Program-made: the position numbers and the translations under genes
Source: Planctomycetota bacterium
GTDB taxonomy: Bacteria > Planctomycetota > UBA1135 > UBA2386
Assembly: GCA_016716265.1 (NCBI GenBank)
Contig: JADJWQ010000001.1
Location: forward strand, 1,984,001-2,048,000
DNA length: 64,000 bases
Reading direction: 5' to 3'
Shown: in pieces, positions 53,792 through 62,460 of the stretch
How the letters are laid out: the number at the start of each line of letters is the position of its first letter
How positions within the stretch are numbered: position 1 is the stretch's first letter
Notes under the pieces: generated by a model
Seen by the model: the letters and a program-made list of their open reading frames with translations, nothing else
Told to the model about the DNA's origin: nothing
Database searches by the model: none

Positions 53792-54196
53792 GTGACCCAC
53801 AAGCGCTACCGCAACCCGGATCCGAGCTACTCGCGCAGCAAGGAGCGGGAGAACACCCGCAACAGGATCGACCGCGACCTGTTCGCTCCTTCGGCCGCGA
53901 GCTCCGAGCCCGCGACGTCTTCCACCGCCGCCACCCAGAGCCCGGCCGAGACGCTCGCGGACCTCGACCTCGGCGCGCTGGTCGGCGACGGTCCGAAGCC
54001 CGAGCCGAAGCCGACCCGGCAGGCCGAGCCGACGCAGCAGCACCCGACCTCGGAGCTGCCGCCGATCGAGAAGCGCAAGGTCACGCGCGTCGTGCGCGGC
54101 GGCGTCGACCCGGCGGCCGAGCAGGAGGTGCACAAGCCGACCGTCGCGCAGCGGATGATCGACCGGCTGTTCTCGCTGCTGCGCCGCTCGCGCTGA
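53792..54196 (+). CDS. Hypothetical 134-residue polar protein
   Basis: GTG 53792 is preceded by GAGGA, and the frame agrees with codon use of neighbours. The product (MTHKRYRNPDPSYSRSKERE...) has a basic N-terminus, a Ser/Thr/Pro-rich middle likely disordered (PATSSTAATQSPAE), a Glu/Pro-rich stretch (PKPEPKPTRQAEPTQQHP) and a basic C-terminal helix (AQRMIDRLFSLLRRSR). No signal peptide or membrane segment. No family recognised; such composition fits a scaffolding or nucleic-acid-associated protein but nothing specific can be said. It stands 121 bases after the esterase gene. Confidence 0.6.
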   Translation: MTHKRYRNPDPSYSRSKERENTRNRIDRDLFAPSAASSEPATSSTAATQSPAETLADLDLGALVGDGPKPEPKPTRQAEPTQQHPTSELPPIEKRKVTRVVRGGVDPAAEQEVHKPTVAQRMIDRLFSLLRRSR

Positions 54197-54291
54197 GTCA
54201 CGGGCATCGGCAGGTTCGTCCGTCCCGCAGGGCCTGCGCCGATGGCGGCGCGGGTCTATGCTCGCGCGCCCACACGCGGAGCGAACGACGC

Positions 54292-54789
54292 ATGGACGAG
54301 ACCTGCGAGAGCCCTCTCCCCCAGCCGACTCCCGAGCACGAGTGGCTGATGACGCACGTCGGCGAGTGGATCGTCGACTGTGCCTTCTACATGGACCCCT
54401 CCGCGCCGCCGCTGCGCGTCGAGGCGCGGGACACGGTCGAGGCGTTCGGCCGCTTCTTCACGATCGGCCGCTTCCGCGCCGACATGTTCGGCGCGCCCTT
54501 CGAGGGCATCGGCACGGTCGGCTACGACCCGCGCGCGGAGCAGTTCGTGTCGACCTGGATCGACACGATGAGCCCGCACCTGTTCCACCTGACCGGCCAC
54601 CTCGGGCCCGACGGCCGCACGCTCGAGATGCGCGGCCGCGCCCCCGAGCCGAACTCCGGCGAGCCGACCGACTGGCGCACCGTCGAGCAGCACGTCTCCC
54701 CCGACGAGCGCGTCTTCGAGATGTTCATGACGCTGCCGCAGACCGGGCAGGAGATGAAGATGTTCACGCACGTCTACCGGCGGGCGTGA
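54292..54789 (+). CDS. DUF1579-family protein
   Basis: 165 residues. Features of DUF1579: EHEWLMTHVGEWIVDC near the start, a strand EARDTVEAFGRFFTIGRFRADMFGAPFEGIGTVGYD, and then FVSTWIDTMSPHLFHLTG, with the conserved Trp-x-Asp. The fold is a lipocalin-like beta barrel and the molecular function is unknown. No signal peptide, so probably cytoplasmic. ATG 54292 is the obvious start. It is a stand-alone gene before the tandem repeats at 54816-54875. Confidence 0.82.
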   Translation: MDETCESPLPQPTPEHEWLMTHVGEWIVDCAFYMDPSAPPLRVEARDTVEAFGRFFTIGRFRADMFGAPFEGIGTVGYDPRAEQFVSTWIDTMSPHLFHLTGHLGPDGRTLEMRGRAPEPNSGEPTDWRTVEQHVSPDERVFEMFMTLPQTGQEMKMFTHVYRRA

Positions 54790-54815
54790 GGGCCCGACAC
54801 CCGGGTCGGGAGCGG

Positions 54816-54875
54816 GCCGGTCGCGAGCCGGCCGATCGCGGGCTGGCCGGTCGCGGGCTGGCCGGTCGCGGCGGC
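54816..54875 (+). repeat. Four 15-bp tandem repeats upstream of the second kinase gene
   Basis: Units GCCGGTCGCGAGCCG, GCCGATCGCGGGCTG, GCCGGTCGCGGGCTG and GCCGGTCGCGGCGGC follow each other without gaps. They lie in the leader of the kinase gene (starts 54989) and are not in a supported reading frame. They could be replication-slippage DNA or binding sites. Confidence 0.8.
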
Positions 54876-54988
54876 GACGGGCCCGGCGCAGGAAATCGCC
54901 GTCGGTCGTGGGCACCGTTCGTGTTCCAGCACCTTGCGGCCGAGTGCCGCGGCCCGGCCGACGCGCCGGGCTACGCTCGGAGCAACGC

Positions 54989-57900
54989 ATGGCCGACCCG
55001 TCCCGAGACGACGCGTCCGCGCCGCCATCGTCGGTGGCGGAGGACCGCGCGTACGCGCTGCTCGCGGACTTCCTCCGCGACCGAGATGCCGCCTCCGAAC
55101 TCGACTTCGAGGCGCTGTGCGCCCGGCACCCGGAGTGCGAAGGCGAGCTCCGGTCGATCCGCGACGCCTACTTGACGCTCGAGGATCTGCTCCCCGGTCC
55201 GGTCGAGGCGGGGCCCGCGCCGCGCGGCGCGCCGGCGACGCCGCCCGAGGTGACCCGCCTCTGGCAGCACCTGCTGCACAGCGGGCCGCGCGGCGACCGC
55301 TACGAGGAGCGCGGCGAGCTCGCGCGCGGCGGCATGGGGGTCGTGCTGCGCGTCTGGGATCGCGAGCTGCGCCGCGAGCTCGCGATGAAGGTGCTGCGCG
55401 ATGCGCGGTCGGACGACGCCGGCAAGACCCGCTTCCTCGCCGAGGCCCAGGTCACCAGCCAGCTCGACCACCCGGGGATCGTCCCGGTGCACGAGATCGG
55501 CATGCGGAGTGGGAGCTCGGTCTACTACACGATGCGCCTCGTGCGGGGGCGGGAGCTCGCGTCCGTGCTGCCGCTCGGCTCGGCGACCGCGGACGGCTGG
55601 GATCTGCCACGCGTGCTCGACGCATTGCTCAAGGTCTGCGACACGATGCGCTACGCGCACGACCAGGGCGTCGTGCACCGCGACCTGAAGCCGTCGAACA
55701 TCATGGTCGGCGCGTACGGGGACGTCTACGTGATGGACTGGGGCCTCGCACGCGTGCTCGACACCGGCAGCCCGGCATCGGCGAAGGCGCTGCAGACCGA
55801 GCGCACGGCATTGCGAACGGCGGTCTCGGACGTGCCGTTGACGACGCTCCAGGGCGACGTGCTCGGCACGCCGAGCTACATGTCCCCCGAGCAGGCGTCG
55901 GGCCGGCTCGAGCTCGTCGATCCGCGCACCGACGTCTATGCCCTCGGCGCCGTCCTCTACCACGTGCTGACCGGCCACGCGCCGTACGCGCCGCCGGGTG
56001 CGAGCGTCGACTCGGAGACCGTGCTGCGCCAGCTCCGCGCCGGGCCCCCTCCGCCGGTCCGCGCCGACACCCCGGCTTGCGCCCCCGAGCTCGCCGCCAT
56101 CTGCGACCGGGCGATGGCGCGCGAGCCGGCCGCGCGCTACCCCGACGTCGCCGCCCTCGAGCGCGATCTGCGGGCGTTCGTCGCCGGCAGGGTCGTGCGC
56201 GCCTACGAGTCCGGACCGGTCGCGGAGCTGCGCAAGTGGATCGCCCGCAACCGGACCCTGACCGCCGTCGGCGTGCTGGCGCTGCTCGCGACGCTGGTCG
56301 GTCTGGTCGTCGGCACGCTGTTCGTCCGGAGCACGCTCGCGCAACGCGAGCAGCGCGCGATCGACCGGATGATCGAATCGCTCGCCGAGTTCGATCGGCA
56401 GAGCTCCGACCGGCCGCCCGCGGGGATCGATGGCTCGGTCGCGGACTGGTGGCTCGGCCGGGCGCGCAGCCTGGTCGACGGCGGACCCGACGCCGGTCCG
56501 GGCCTCGCGGAGTACGAGCGCCAGCTCGAGGCGTTCGCGCGACGCTCGACGGGGAGCGACCCGGCGGGCGAACCGCTCGTCGACGGCAGCCCGCTGAGCG
56601 AGGTCCTGGGTTGGAAGCGCGCCGAGCTGCTGTGGCGCCACCGCGTGCTCGGGACGGCGCCGTGGCTCGACGCCGACGAGGTCGCCGCCCGGCTGGCGGC
56701 GATCGTGCTCCCCGACTCCGCCACCGACTGCGGCAAGCTCGCCTGGAGCATGATCCGTCCCGACCGGCCGGGCCGCTACGGCGACGAGCAATGCGCCGCG
56801 ATGATCGCTCGCATCGCCGTGTGGCGAGCCAGTGAGGAAGGTGAGCTCGAGAGGGCACGGTGCTCCGACACGCTCGCGTTCGCGCTGTGTCGGCTCGGCC
56901 GGTTCGAAGAGGCCGCGCTGTGGCAACACGCTGCCATTCGCAGCGCGATCGACCGCCTGCTGAGCTCCGTGAAGACCGCCGGATACATCGAAGCCGAGGA
57001 GTGGTTCCACTCCATCACGTCCAACCGGCGCCTCCAGCAGCGTCTCGCGCTCGAGGCCCGCGTCGAAGGCGCCCGCGTCTGCGCCGCCCTCGCCGACGAG
57101 ATCCACGACCTCGAGTGGCTCCTCGCCGCGCGCTGTCGCGGCTTCGCCGACACCGCGACGGCACTGAGGTACGGGCAGCTCGTGGACATCGTCGCAGCGC
57201 TGCGCCGCCTGCGGTCTCGGATCGAGTTGGCGGAGCGCGCCACCCGGCTACCCGAGAGCGCGGCCGCGTGGCAGCGGGCGATCGCGGCGATCGCCGGCGA
57301 CCCGCGCTACGGCGGGCGGAGGATCCGGCCGCAACCCGACCTGCTGCCGCTGGGACCGGACCCCGGCTCGGGCCTGCAGGAGTTCGCCCATCTGCCGACC
57401 GGCCTGCCGCCGGCTCGGGACCGCGACGGTCGGCTGCAGCTCACCGGCAACACCGGCATCGTGTTCGTGCTGGTGCCGGAGCAGGAGCGCGAGCCGCCGT
57501 TCCTCCTGGCGAAACACGAGCTGACGCGCGCTCAATGGGATCGGCTCGCCGGCATATGCGCGATTCCCTCCATCGCGACGACTTCGGTCTTCGCCGTGGA
57601 TTGGGTGAGCTGGGTCGAATGCAACGCGCGACTCCGCTCCGACTGCTCGTGGCTCCGGCTGCCGACGCGGGCCGAGTGGCTACGGGCCTTCGCCGCGGGG
57701 CGCGCCGACTCGTGGCTGCAGCAGAGCTCGGACGAGGAGCTCCTGTCCACCGACACCTTCGATACTCTCCCGTACCGAGACAATGGTGGGCCCGTCGACC
57801 AGCGATCCGCCAACCCCTGGGGCTTCCACGAGCTACTCGGCAACCTCCTGGAGTTCGTCGCCGATGCCGCGAGCACGGAGTCGGATCAGGTCCGCCAGCG

Positions 57901-58027
57901 CTCGGTGATGGGCGCCAGACGCACTCAGGGGATCCAGGATGCCCGGAATCCCGATCCGCTGGTGCGGGACGAGCGTCGGCAGGACTCCGAGGTGGGCTGC
58001 CGCCCGGCCCGCGACCTGTTCCCCTGA
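54989..58027 (+). CDS. Transmembrane Ser/Thr protein kinase with C-terminal FGE/sulfatase-modifying-type domain
   Basis: 1012 residues from ATG 54989. After an N-terminal region (EDRAYALLADFLRDRDAA, then FEALCARHPECEGELRSI) typical of planctomycete kinases comes a Hanks kinase with ARGGMGVV, LAMKVL, HRDLKPSNIM, VMDWGLAR (DWG) and GTPSYMSPEQ. A single membrane helix (ALLATLVGLVVGTLFV, about residue 430) separates it from a large exterior part. The last ~170 residues carry the FGE-type pattern: LLAKHELTRAQWDRL, WLRLPTRAEWLRAF, and NPWGFHELLGNLLEFVADA. In many planctomycete proteins this fold is a recognition rather than a catalytic module. The kinase is convergent with an ECF sigma gene, not in operon with it. 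Confidence 0.9.
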   Translation: MADPSRDDASAPPSSVAEDRAYALLADFLRDRDAASELDFEALCARHPECEGELRSIRDAYLTLEDLLPGPVEAGPAPRGAPATPPEVTRLWQHLLHSGPRGDRYEERGELARGGMGVVLRVWDRELRRELAMKVLRDARSDDAGKTRFLAEAQVTSQLDHPGIVPVHEIGMRSGSSVYYTMRLVRGRELASVLPLGSATADGWDLPRVLDALLKVCDTMRYAHDQGVVHRDLKPSNIMVGAYGDVYVMDWGLARVLDTGSPASAKALQTERTALRTAVSDVPLTTLQGDVLGTPSYMSPEQASGRLELVDPRTDVYALGAVLYHVLTGHAPYAPPGASVDSETVLRQLRAGPPPPVRADTPACAPELAAICDRAMAREPAARYPDVAALERDLRAFVAGRVVRAYESGPVAELRKWIARNRTLTAVGVLALLATLVGLVVGTLFVRSTLAQREQRAIDRMIESLAEFDRQSSDRPPAGIDGSVADWWLGRARSLVDGGPDAGPGLAEYERQLEAFARRSTGSDPAGEPLVDGSPLSEVLGWKRAELLWRHRVLGTAPWLDADEVAARLAAIVLPDSATDCGKLAWSMIRPDRPGRYGDEQCAAMIARIAVWRASEEGELERARCSDTLAFALCRLGRFEEAALWQHAAIRSAIDRLLSSVKTAGYIEAEEWFHSITSNRRLQQRLALEARVEGARVCAALADEIHDLEWLLAARCRGFADTATALRYGQLVDIVAALRRLRSRIELAERATRLPESAAAWQRAIAAIAGDPRYGGRRIRPQPDLLPLGPDPGSGLQEFAHLPTGLPPARDRDGRLQLTGNTGIVFVLVPEQEREPPFLLAKHELTRAQWDRLAGICAIPSIATTSVFAVDWVSWVECNARLRSDCSWLRLPTRAEWLRAFAAGRADSWLQQSSDEELLSTDTFDTLPYRDNGGPVDQRSANPWGFHELLGNLLEFVADAASTESDQVRQRSVMGARRTQGIQDARNPDPLVRDERRQDSEVGCRPARDLFP

Positions 58028-58053
58028 TACGGCCGGGTCGCCTGGCCCCCGCT

Positions 58054-58662
58054 TCACGCCTGCCGCAGCAGCCGCCCCAGCTCGACGCGCGCACGCAGGT
58101 GCAGCTGCTGACACGCCTCCACGCTGCGGTCGAGCTCGACGGCGATCTCCGCCCAGTCGTGGCCCTCGTATTCGCGCAGCACCACGGCCCGGCGCTGGTC
58201 GTCCCGCAGCCGCGGCACGCAGGCATCGAGCCGCTCCGCCTCCAGATTGCGGCTCACGCGCGATGCCACGCTGCTGATCTGTGCCGCGAGATCCAGTCGG
58301 CGGCCCGACTCCGTGTCGAGCGAGCTCCGCCGCATCCGCCCCCCGCGCTTGACGGCCGCCTCGACGCGCCGCCCGTTCCGGATGGAGTTGCGGGCGAGCG
58401 TCGCGACCCAGTTGATCCAGCGGGCGTCGGTGCGCTCCTCGTAGCCATCGAGCCCCTCGAGCACCCGGAGGAACACGTCCTGCACGACGTCCTCGACCTC
58501 CCGCCCGGGCACCGGGAACCCGTGCAGCTCGATCCGCACGAGCCGGCAGATCCGGTCGTAGTAGCGTTCGCACAGCTCCGCCAATGCGGTGGCATCGCCT
58601 GCGCGATGACGCCGGATCAGCGCCACCGTGATGCTCGGACTTCCGGGACCGTCTGGTTCCAT
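58054..58662 (-). CDS. ECF-family RNA polymerase sigma factor
   Basis: 202 residues from ATG 58662. Region 2 is RICRLVRIEL followed by EVEDVVQDVFLRVLEGL; region 4 includes RRAVVLREYEGHDWAEIAVELDRSVEACQQLHLRAR, a helix-turn-helix for -35 recognition. It resembles ECF groups found with Ser/Thr kinases in Planctomycetota. It is convergent with the FGE-domain kinase gene, whose stop is 26 bases away, and the two may still belong to the same pathway. No anti-sigma gene is next to it, so it may be regulated by phosphorylation; this is inference. Confidence 0.88.
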   Translation of the reverse strand: MEPDGPGSPSITVALIRRHRAGDATALAELCERYYDRICRLVRIELHGFPVPGREVEDVVQDVFLRVLEGLDGYEERTDARWINWVATLARNSIRNGRRVEAAVKRGGRMRRSSLDTESGRRLDLAAQISSVASRVSRNLEAERLDACVPRLRDDQRRAVVLREYEGHDWAEIAVELDRSVEACQQLHLRARVELGRLLRQA

Positions 58663-58862
58663 CGCAGCACCCCGCTCGACTCCGAGCCGGAACCGTACCC
58701 GCGGCCGGCACCGACATCCACTGCGGCGTGAGCGGAGAACGGCGTGGGTGTCGCGACCGGCTCGTGTTCATCCCTCCGAGCCCACCGCGGGGTTCCCACG
58801 CGAGCGAGTGCCTCGCGCGTCGACCCGGGATCGGCGGTGGGCACCGCGACAGGAGCCGACCC

Positions 58863-59921
58863 ATGAAGATCGCCAAGGCCTTTCTCGCAGCCTCGCTGAC
58901 CGCCGTTCTCGCAGCATCCGCCCACGCCCAGGTCAGGGGCTTCAGCGACGACTTCGAGGCCGCCACGCTGAACCCGTTCTGGACCCTGAGTGCGACGGCC
59001 GGGTGGGTCACGTTCCCGGATACGAGCAACCCGCATACCGGCCATCAATCGGTGCGCCTCGACTCCGTCTTCCTGAATCCGGGCCCGAACAAGAACATCT
59101 ACCTGGAGCACGTGTTCCCGCAGCCGACGTACGGTGCCGTATCCGTCTGGATCTTCGACCAGGGGGCGGGGTCGCAGTCCTCGAACTACATCGGCCTGAG
59201 GGCGGGAGATCTCTCGGTGTACACGTTCGACTATGACCTCGGCCCCACGAATGGCGGTTCGTACGCCTTCGACATCGTCGGGCGGGGCGGATTCCAGTCC
59301 ATCGCCTTGCGAAGCAACGGCTGGCACGAGTTCCGGATCACCTCGCTCGCATCCGGCGTGACACTCCAAGTGGACGGCATCGTCATCTACTCGGGGCCCG
59401 GTGGCTATCGGCTCCCGGCCGTGCGCCTGTTCATGGGAGGGCCGAACTGGCGTCCGTCGTGGACGACGTGGTTCGACGACTTCGCATTCTCGCCGGAGGC
59501 CTCGTACGTCCTCTACGGCACGGGGTGCGCCGGCGCGGCGGGGATCCCGACGATCCAGACCCCGATCACACCACCGCGCCCGGGCACCACGTTCGCCATC
59601 ACGATCGCCCCGGTGCCGGCGGGCTCCGCGGCGCTGGGCGCGCTCGGCTTCAGTGACCAGCTCTTCAACGGCACCATCGCATTGCCGTTCTCGCTGGGCT
59701 TCATCGGCATGCCCGGCTGCTGGCTCCTGACCAGCAGCGAGGTGACGGAGTCGCTGACCACCCACCCGACCCCCACGTCGGTGTCCTGGTCCATCCCTCT
59801 GCCCAACGTCCAGAGCCTGCTGGGGGTCGACTTCTACCAGCAGGCCGTGGTCACCGATCCGACCGCCAATGCGCTCGGCGTGATCACCAGCAACGCGGGC
59901 CACGGCCGGATCGGCATCTGA
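58863..59921 (+). CDS. Secreted protein with concanavalin-like domain and C-terminal cysteine-containing domain
   Basis: 352 residues. Ribosome-binding site AGGAG at 58851-58855, seven bases before ATG 58863, and a clean signal peptide (MKIAKAFLAASLTAVLAASA, cleavage near AHAQ). Residues about 28-210 look like a jelly-roll laminin-G/concanavalin domain: SDDFEAATLNPFW, YGAVSVWIFDQGAGSQ, LQVDGIVIYSGPG, WFDDFAFSP. The rest begins VLYGTGCAG and continues to a second cysteine in MPGCWLLTSSE; this is the clearest copy of the domain found in four proteins of the window. It may bind a carbohydrate or a surface structure. No enzyme motif. Confidence 0.82.
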   Translation: MKIAKAFLAASLTAVLAASAHAQVRGFSDDFEAATLNPFWTLSATAGWVTFPDTSNPHTGHQSVRLDSVFLNPGPNKNIYLEHVFPQPTYGAVSVWIFDQGAGSQSSNYIGLRAGDLSVYTFDYDLGPTNGGSYAFDIVGRGGFQSIALRSNGWHEFRITSLASGVTLQVDGIVIYSGPGGYRLPAVRLFMGGPNWRPSWTTWFDDFAFSPEASYVLYGTGCAGAAGIPTIQTPITPPRPGTTFAITIAPVPAGSAALGALGFSDQLFNGTIALPFSLGFIGMPGCWLLTSSEVTESLTTHPTPTSVSWSIPLPNVQSLLGVDFYQQAVVTDPTANALGVITSNAGHGRIGI

Positions 59922-59956
59922 GCCGCACCGACCACGGCTGCCGGATCGCCAGAGCC

Positions 59957-59978
59957 CGGGTCACCGCACGGTGACCCG
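59957..59978. other. Palindrome at the convergent gene ends
   Basis: CGGGTCACCG (59957-59966) and CGGTGACCCG (59969-59978) are perfect reverse complements separated by two bases. It lies at the 3' end of the secreted peptidase gene and just after that of the opposite gene. It could act as a two-way RNA 3' end structure, but a T-tract is missing. Confidence 0.4.
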
Positions 59979-62327
59979 CGCCGCATTGGACACCTCGACG
60001 ACGGCGCCGCGTGCGTCGAGCAGGAGCACGGCGGCGTCGAGCGTCACGCCGGTGAGCGCGCTCGCGATCTCCGCCGGGAAGTCGAACGGCACGGCAGGGT
60101 ACGCCGTCGGCCCTTGATTGGCGAAGTGGAACACCGTGCCCGGCGGTGAGGTCAGGGTGGCGACCGCGAGGCCGTCGAGCTCGACGCCGAGCAGGTTGCC
60201 GTTGCCGACGACCGGATCCGGGCGCGATGCGCTGAACACCGTGAAGCCCTCGGCCCACGTCGCCGGCAGGTTGGTCGCGACGACCCGGAGCTGGCCGGGC
60301 GTGCCCGACACGAGATCGAGGTTCGTGCCGACCCGGTTGCGTGCGCCGCCGATGCCGCTGACGACCAGCGCGTAGTCGGCGTCGAGCCCGGGCGTCTCGA
60401 CGTGGCCGTCGAGACGCACCGCGGTCGCCGCGACGCGCACGCGCCAGATGCCCGGCGGCGGGGTCTGGACGAATACGTTCTCGAGCGTGTCGACGTCGTT
60501 CGGCGTTCCGCCGGCGACCGTGAACATGCTCGCGTCCATGCCCTGATTGCCGAAGTACACGACGCCGGCGGGATCGCGGACCTCCAGATCGAGGCTGTTG
60601 ACCCGCTGCACCGCCGCGGCCGGATTGGCCGCCGGATCCGCGTAGGTCATCGTCGCCCGCAGCTCGGGCGTGCCGGGACGCACGAGCACCCAGTGGTCGC
60701 GCCACTCGCCCTGCCGCAGCACGTGCGCCTCGTCGACGACCACCATGTCGTCGCCCAGATCCAGCGCGTCCTGCGCGGCCGGGAAGCCCCAGCCCTGGTG
60801 CATCCGGGCGAGGTCGTGGTTGGCGCCGGCAAAGGGGTATTGGCGCGCCGTGTTCACCAGGATCGCCTTCGCGGTCGTGAAGTGCGGCCGGTGGCCGAAC
60901 AGCTGCTGCCAGCCCGGCGCCGGCGGGTGTCCGAACACCCCGGTCGCGAACAGCTCGATCGTCAGGCCGAGGTAGCCGGCGACGATCGGCGTCGCGCCGG
61001 AGGTCCCGCCCATATCGGGCCGATAGCCGTTGGTGGCGCCGTCGGTGGTCAGGATCCAGTCGTAGAACGCGACCAGCTCCGGCTTGATCCGGCCGTCCGG
61101 GGCCGGCCCGGTCGCCTGGCCGCACCAGGTGTCGTCGCGCGGGTCGGCGTTGTCGCCGTGGCAGACCCCACCGACCGTGATGACGTTCTTGCACCACGCG
61201 GTCGGGCGGGCCTCGCCGGGTGGCCCCTCGCCGAACGACTGGGTCGTCGGCATGTCGAGGTCGAAGATGATGTCGTCGAGCTCCGCGGACCGCGCCGTGT
61301 AGGTCGACGTCCGCGCGTAGCCCCACGACGCCGTCTCGAACATCTGGCCGTAGCCATTGATACCCGCCTGCGTCACGGCGCGCCGACCATTGGTGCCGAC
61401 GAAGAACGTGTAGTTGCAGTAGAGCATCTGTGCGAACGGCAGGATGCCGCGCGCATCGGGGCGCGCCCCACGGCTGAAGATCTCGCCCGCCGTCCACGTA
61501 CCGTGTGCACTTCCGGTAGCACTCGTACCGGTCCCCGGCACCGCGATCGGCGCCTGGCGGAACGGCGCGACCGGCGCGAACTCGACGTGCGTGGCGTACA
61601 CGCCCTCCATCACCATGCCGGTGACGCCCTGACCGGCGAGCCCGGTGAGCGCCTCCACCTGGTTCGCACCGCCCTGGATCCGCGCATTGTCGATGTCCTC
61701 ACCGACCCCGGTGGTCGGCTCGATCCACAGCACGGTGTCGTGGCGCGCCAATGCGACGACCTGCGCGAGAGTCAGCTCGGCGACCTGCAGGATGCCCGCG
61801 CCGCAATCCGGACGCGCACGACCGCCGAGCGCGTCGATCCGCGCGAGCAGCGCCTCGCGATCGGCGCGATCGTCGATCATCACGATGTCGTACGGCCGTG
61901 GCACGTCCGCGCCGCTCTGCTCTCCTGCCCCCGTCGCGAGCCGCACGACGAGCTCCGGCGCGAGCCGGAACGCCGGCTGCAGCGGCCCGAGCCAGCGCAC
62001 CGCCGCGTTCGCCTCGACCTCCGCCACGGCACCGGGCGGCATCCGCACGACGAAGCCTCGCTGCGGCACCACGTGATGCGCGCGCACCCCGAGCCGCGCC
62101 AGCTCCCGCCAGTCCTGCTCGCGGGCCTCGTCGTGGAACTGCAGGACGAAGCAGCTCGAGTCGGGCGGTGCGCGCAATCCCGCGGGGACGTCGGGCGGAC
62201 CGTCCAGGAGCGGGTCGAACGTCGCGTAGCGGAGCTGCAGCCGCCGAGCCTCCGGTGCCTGTGCGGCGAGCGCGCCGAGCAGCGACAGGGGCAATGCAAC
62301 GCGAACGGCGAGCGGGAGGCAGTTCAT
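59961..62327 (-). CDS. Secreted S8-family serine-peptidase-like protein with altered catalytic residues
   Basis: 788 residues from ATG 62327 with a signal peptide (MNCLPLAVRVALPLSLLGAL, ending near AAQA). Residues about 58-205 look like propeptide-type domains. In the subtilisin domain the usual Asp of DTG is replaced: GQGVTGMVMEGVY puts Glu241 in its place. His275 (SAHGTWTAGE) and Ser443 (GGTSGATPIVAGY) are present, but the oxyanion Asn region reads TTQSFGEGPPG instead of a clear SxGN. A beta-domain (VWIxx-type) and a C-terminal domain containing LDLVSGTPGQLRVVATNLPA complete the chain. It may be a weak or non-proteolytic peptidase relative. Confidence 0.82.
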   Translation of the reverse strand: MNCLPLAVRVALPLSLLGALAAQAPEARRLQLRYATFDPLLDGPPDVPAGLRAPPDSSCFVLQFHDEAREQDWRELARLGVRAHHVVPQRGFVVRMPPGAVAEVEANAAVRWLGPLQPAFRLAPELVVRLATGAGEQSGADVPRPYDIVMIDDRADREALLARIDALGGRARPDCGAGILQVAELTLAQVVALARHDTVLWIEPTTGVGEDIDNARIQGGANQVEALTGLAGQGVTGMVMEGVYATHVEFAPVAPFRQAPIAVPGTGTSATGSAHGTWTAGEIFSRGARPDARGILPFAQMLYCNYTFFVGTNGRRAVTQAGINGYGQMFETASWGYARTSTYTARSAELDDIIFDLDMPTTQSFGEGPPGEARPTAWCKNVITVGGVCHGDNADPRDDTWCGQATGPAPDGRIKPELVAFYDWILTTDGATNGYRPDMGGTSGATPIVAGYLGLTIELFATGVFGHPPAPGWQQLFGHRPHFTTAKAILVNTARQYPFAGANHDLARMHQGWGFPAAQDALDLGDDMVVVDEAHVLRQGEWRDHWVLVRPGTPELRATMTYADPAANPAAAVQRVNSLDLEVRDPAGVVYFGNQGMDASMFTVAGGTPNDVDTLENVFVQTPPPGIWRVRVAATAVRLDGHVETPGLDADYALVVSGIGGARNRVGTNLDLVSGTPGQLRVVATNLPATWAEGFTVFSASRPDPVVGNGNLLGVELDGLAVATLTSPPGTVFHFANQGPTAYPAVPFDFPAEIASALTGVTLDAAVLLLDARGAVVEVSNAARVTVR

Positions 62328-62460
62328 GGTCAGCGGACCCGTCCTGGGGACGCGCCGATCGTACCGTGGCCGGGCCCGCGCCGCGCGAGCGGCCCCGCCG
62401 CACCGATCCGCGGAGCAGCCGGCCGGACCTGCGGAACGCCTCCGCCCTCGCGCGCCGCCC

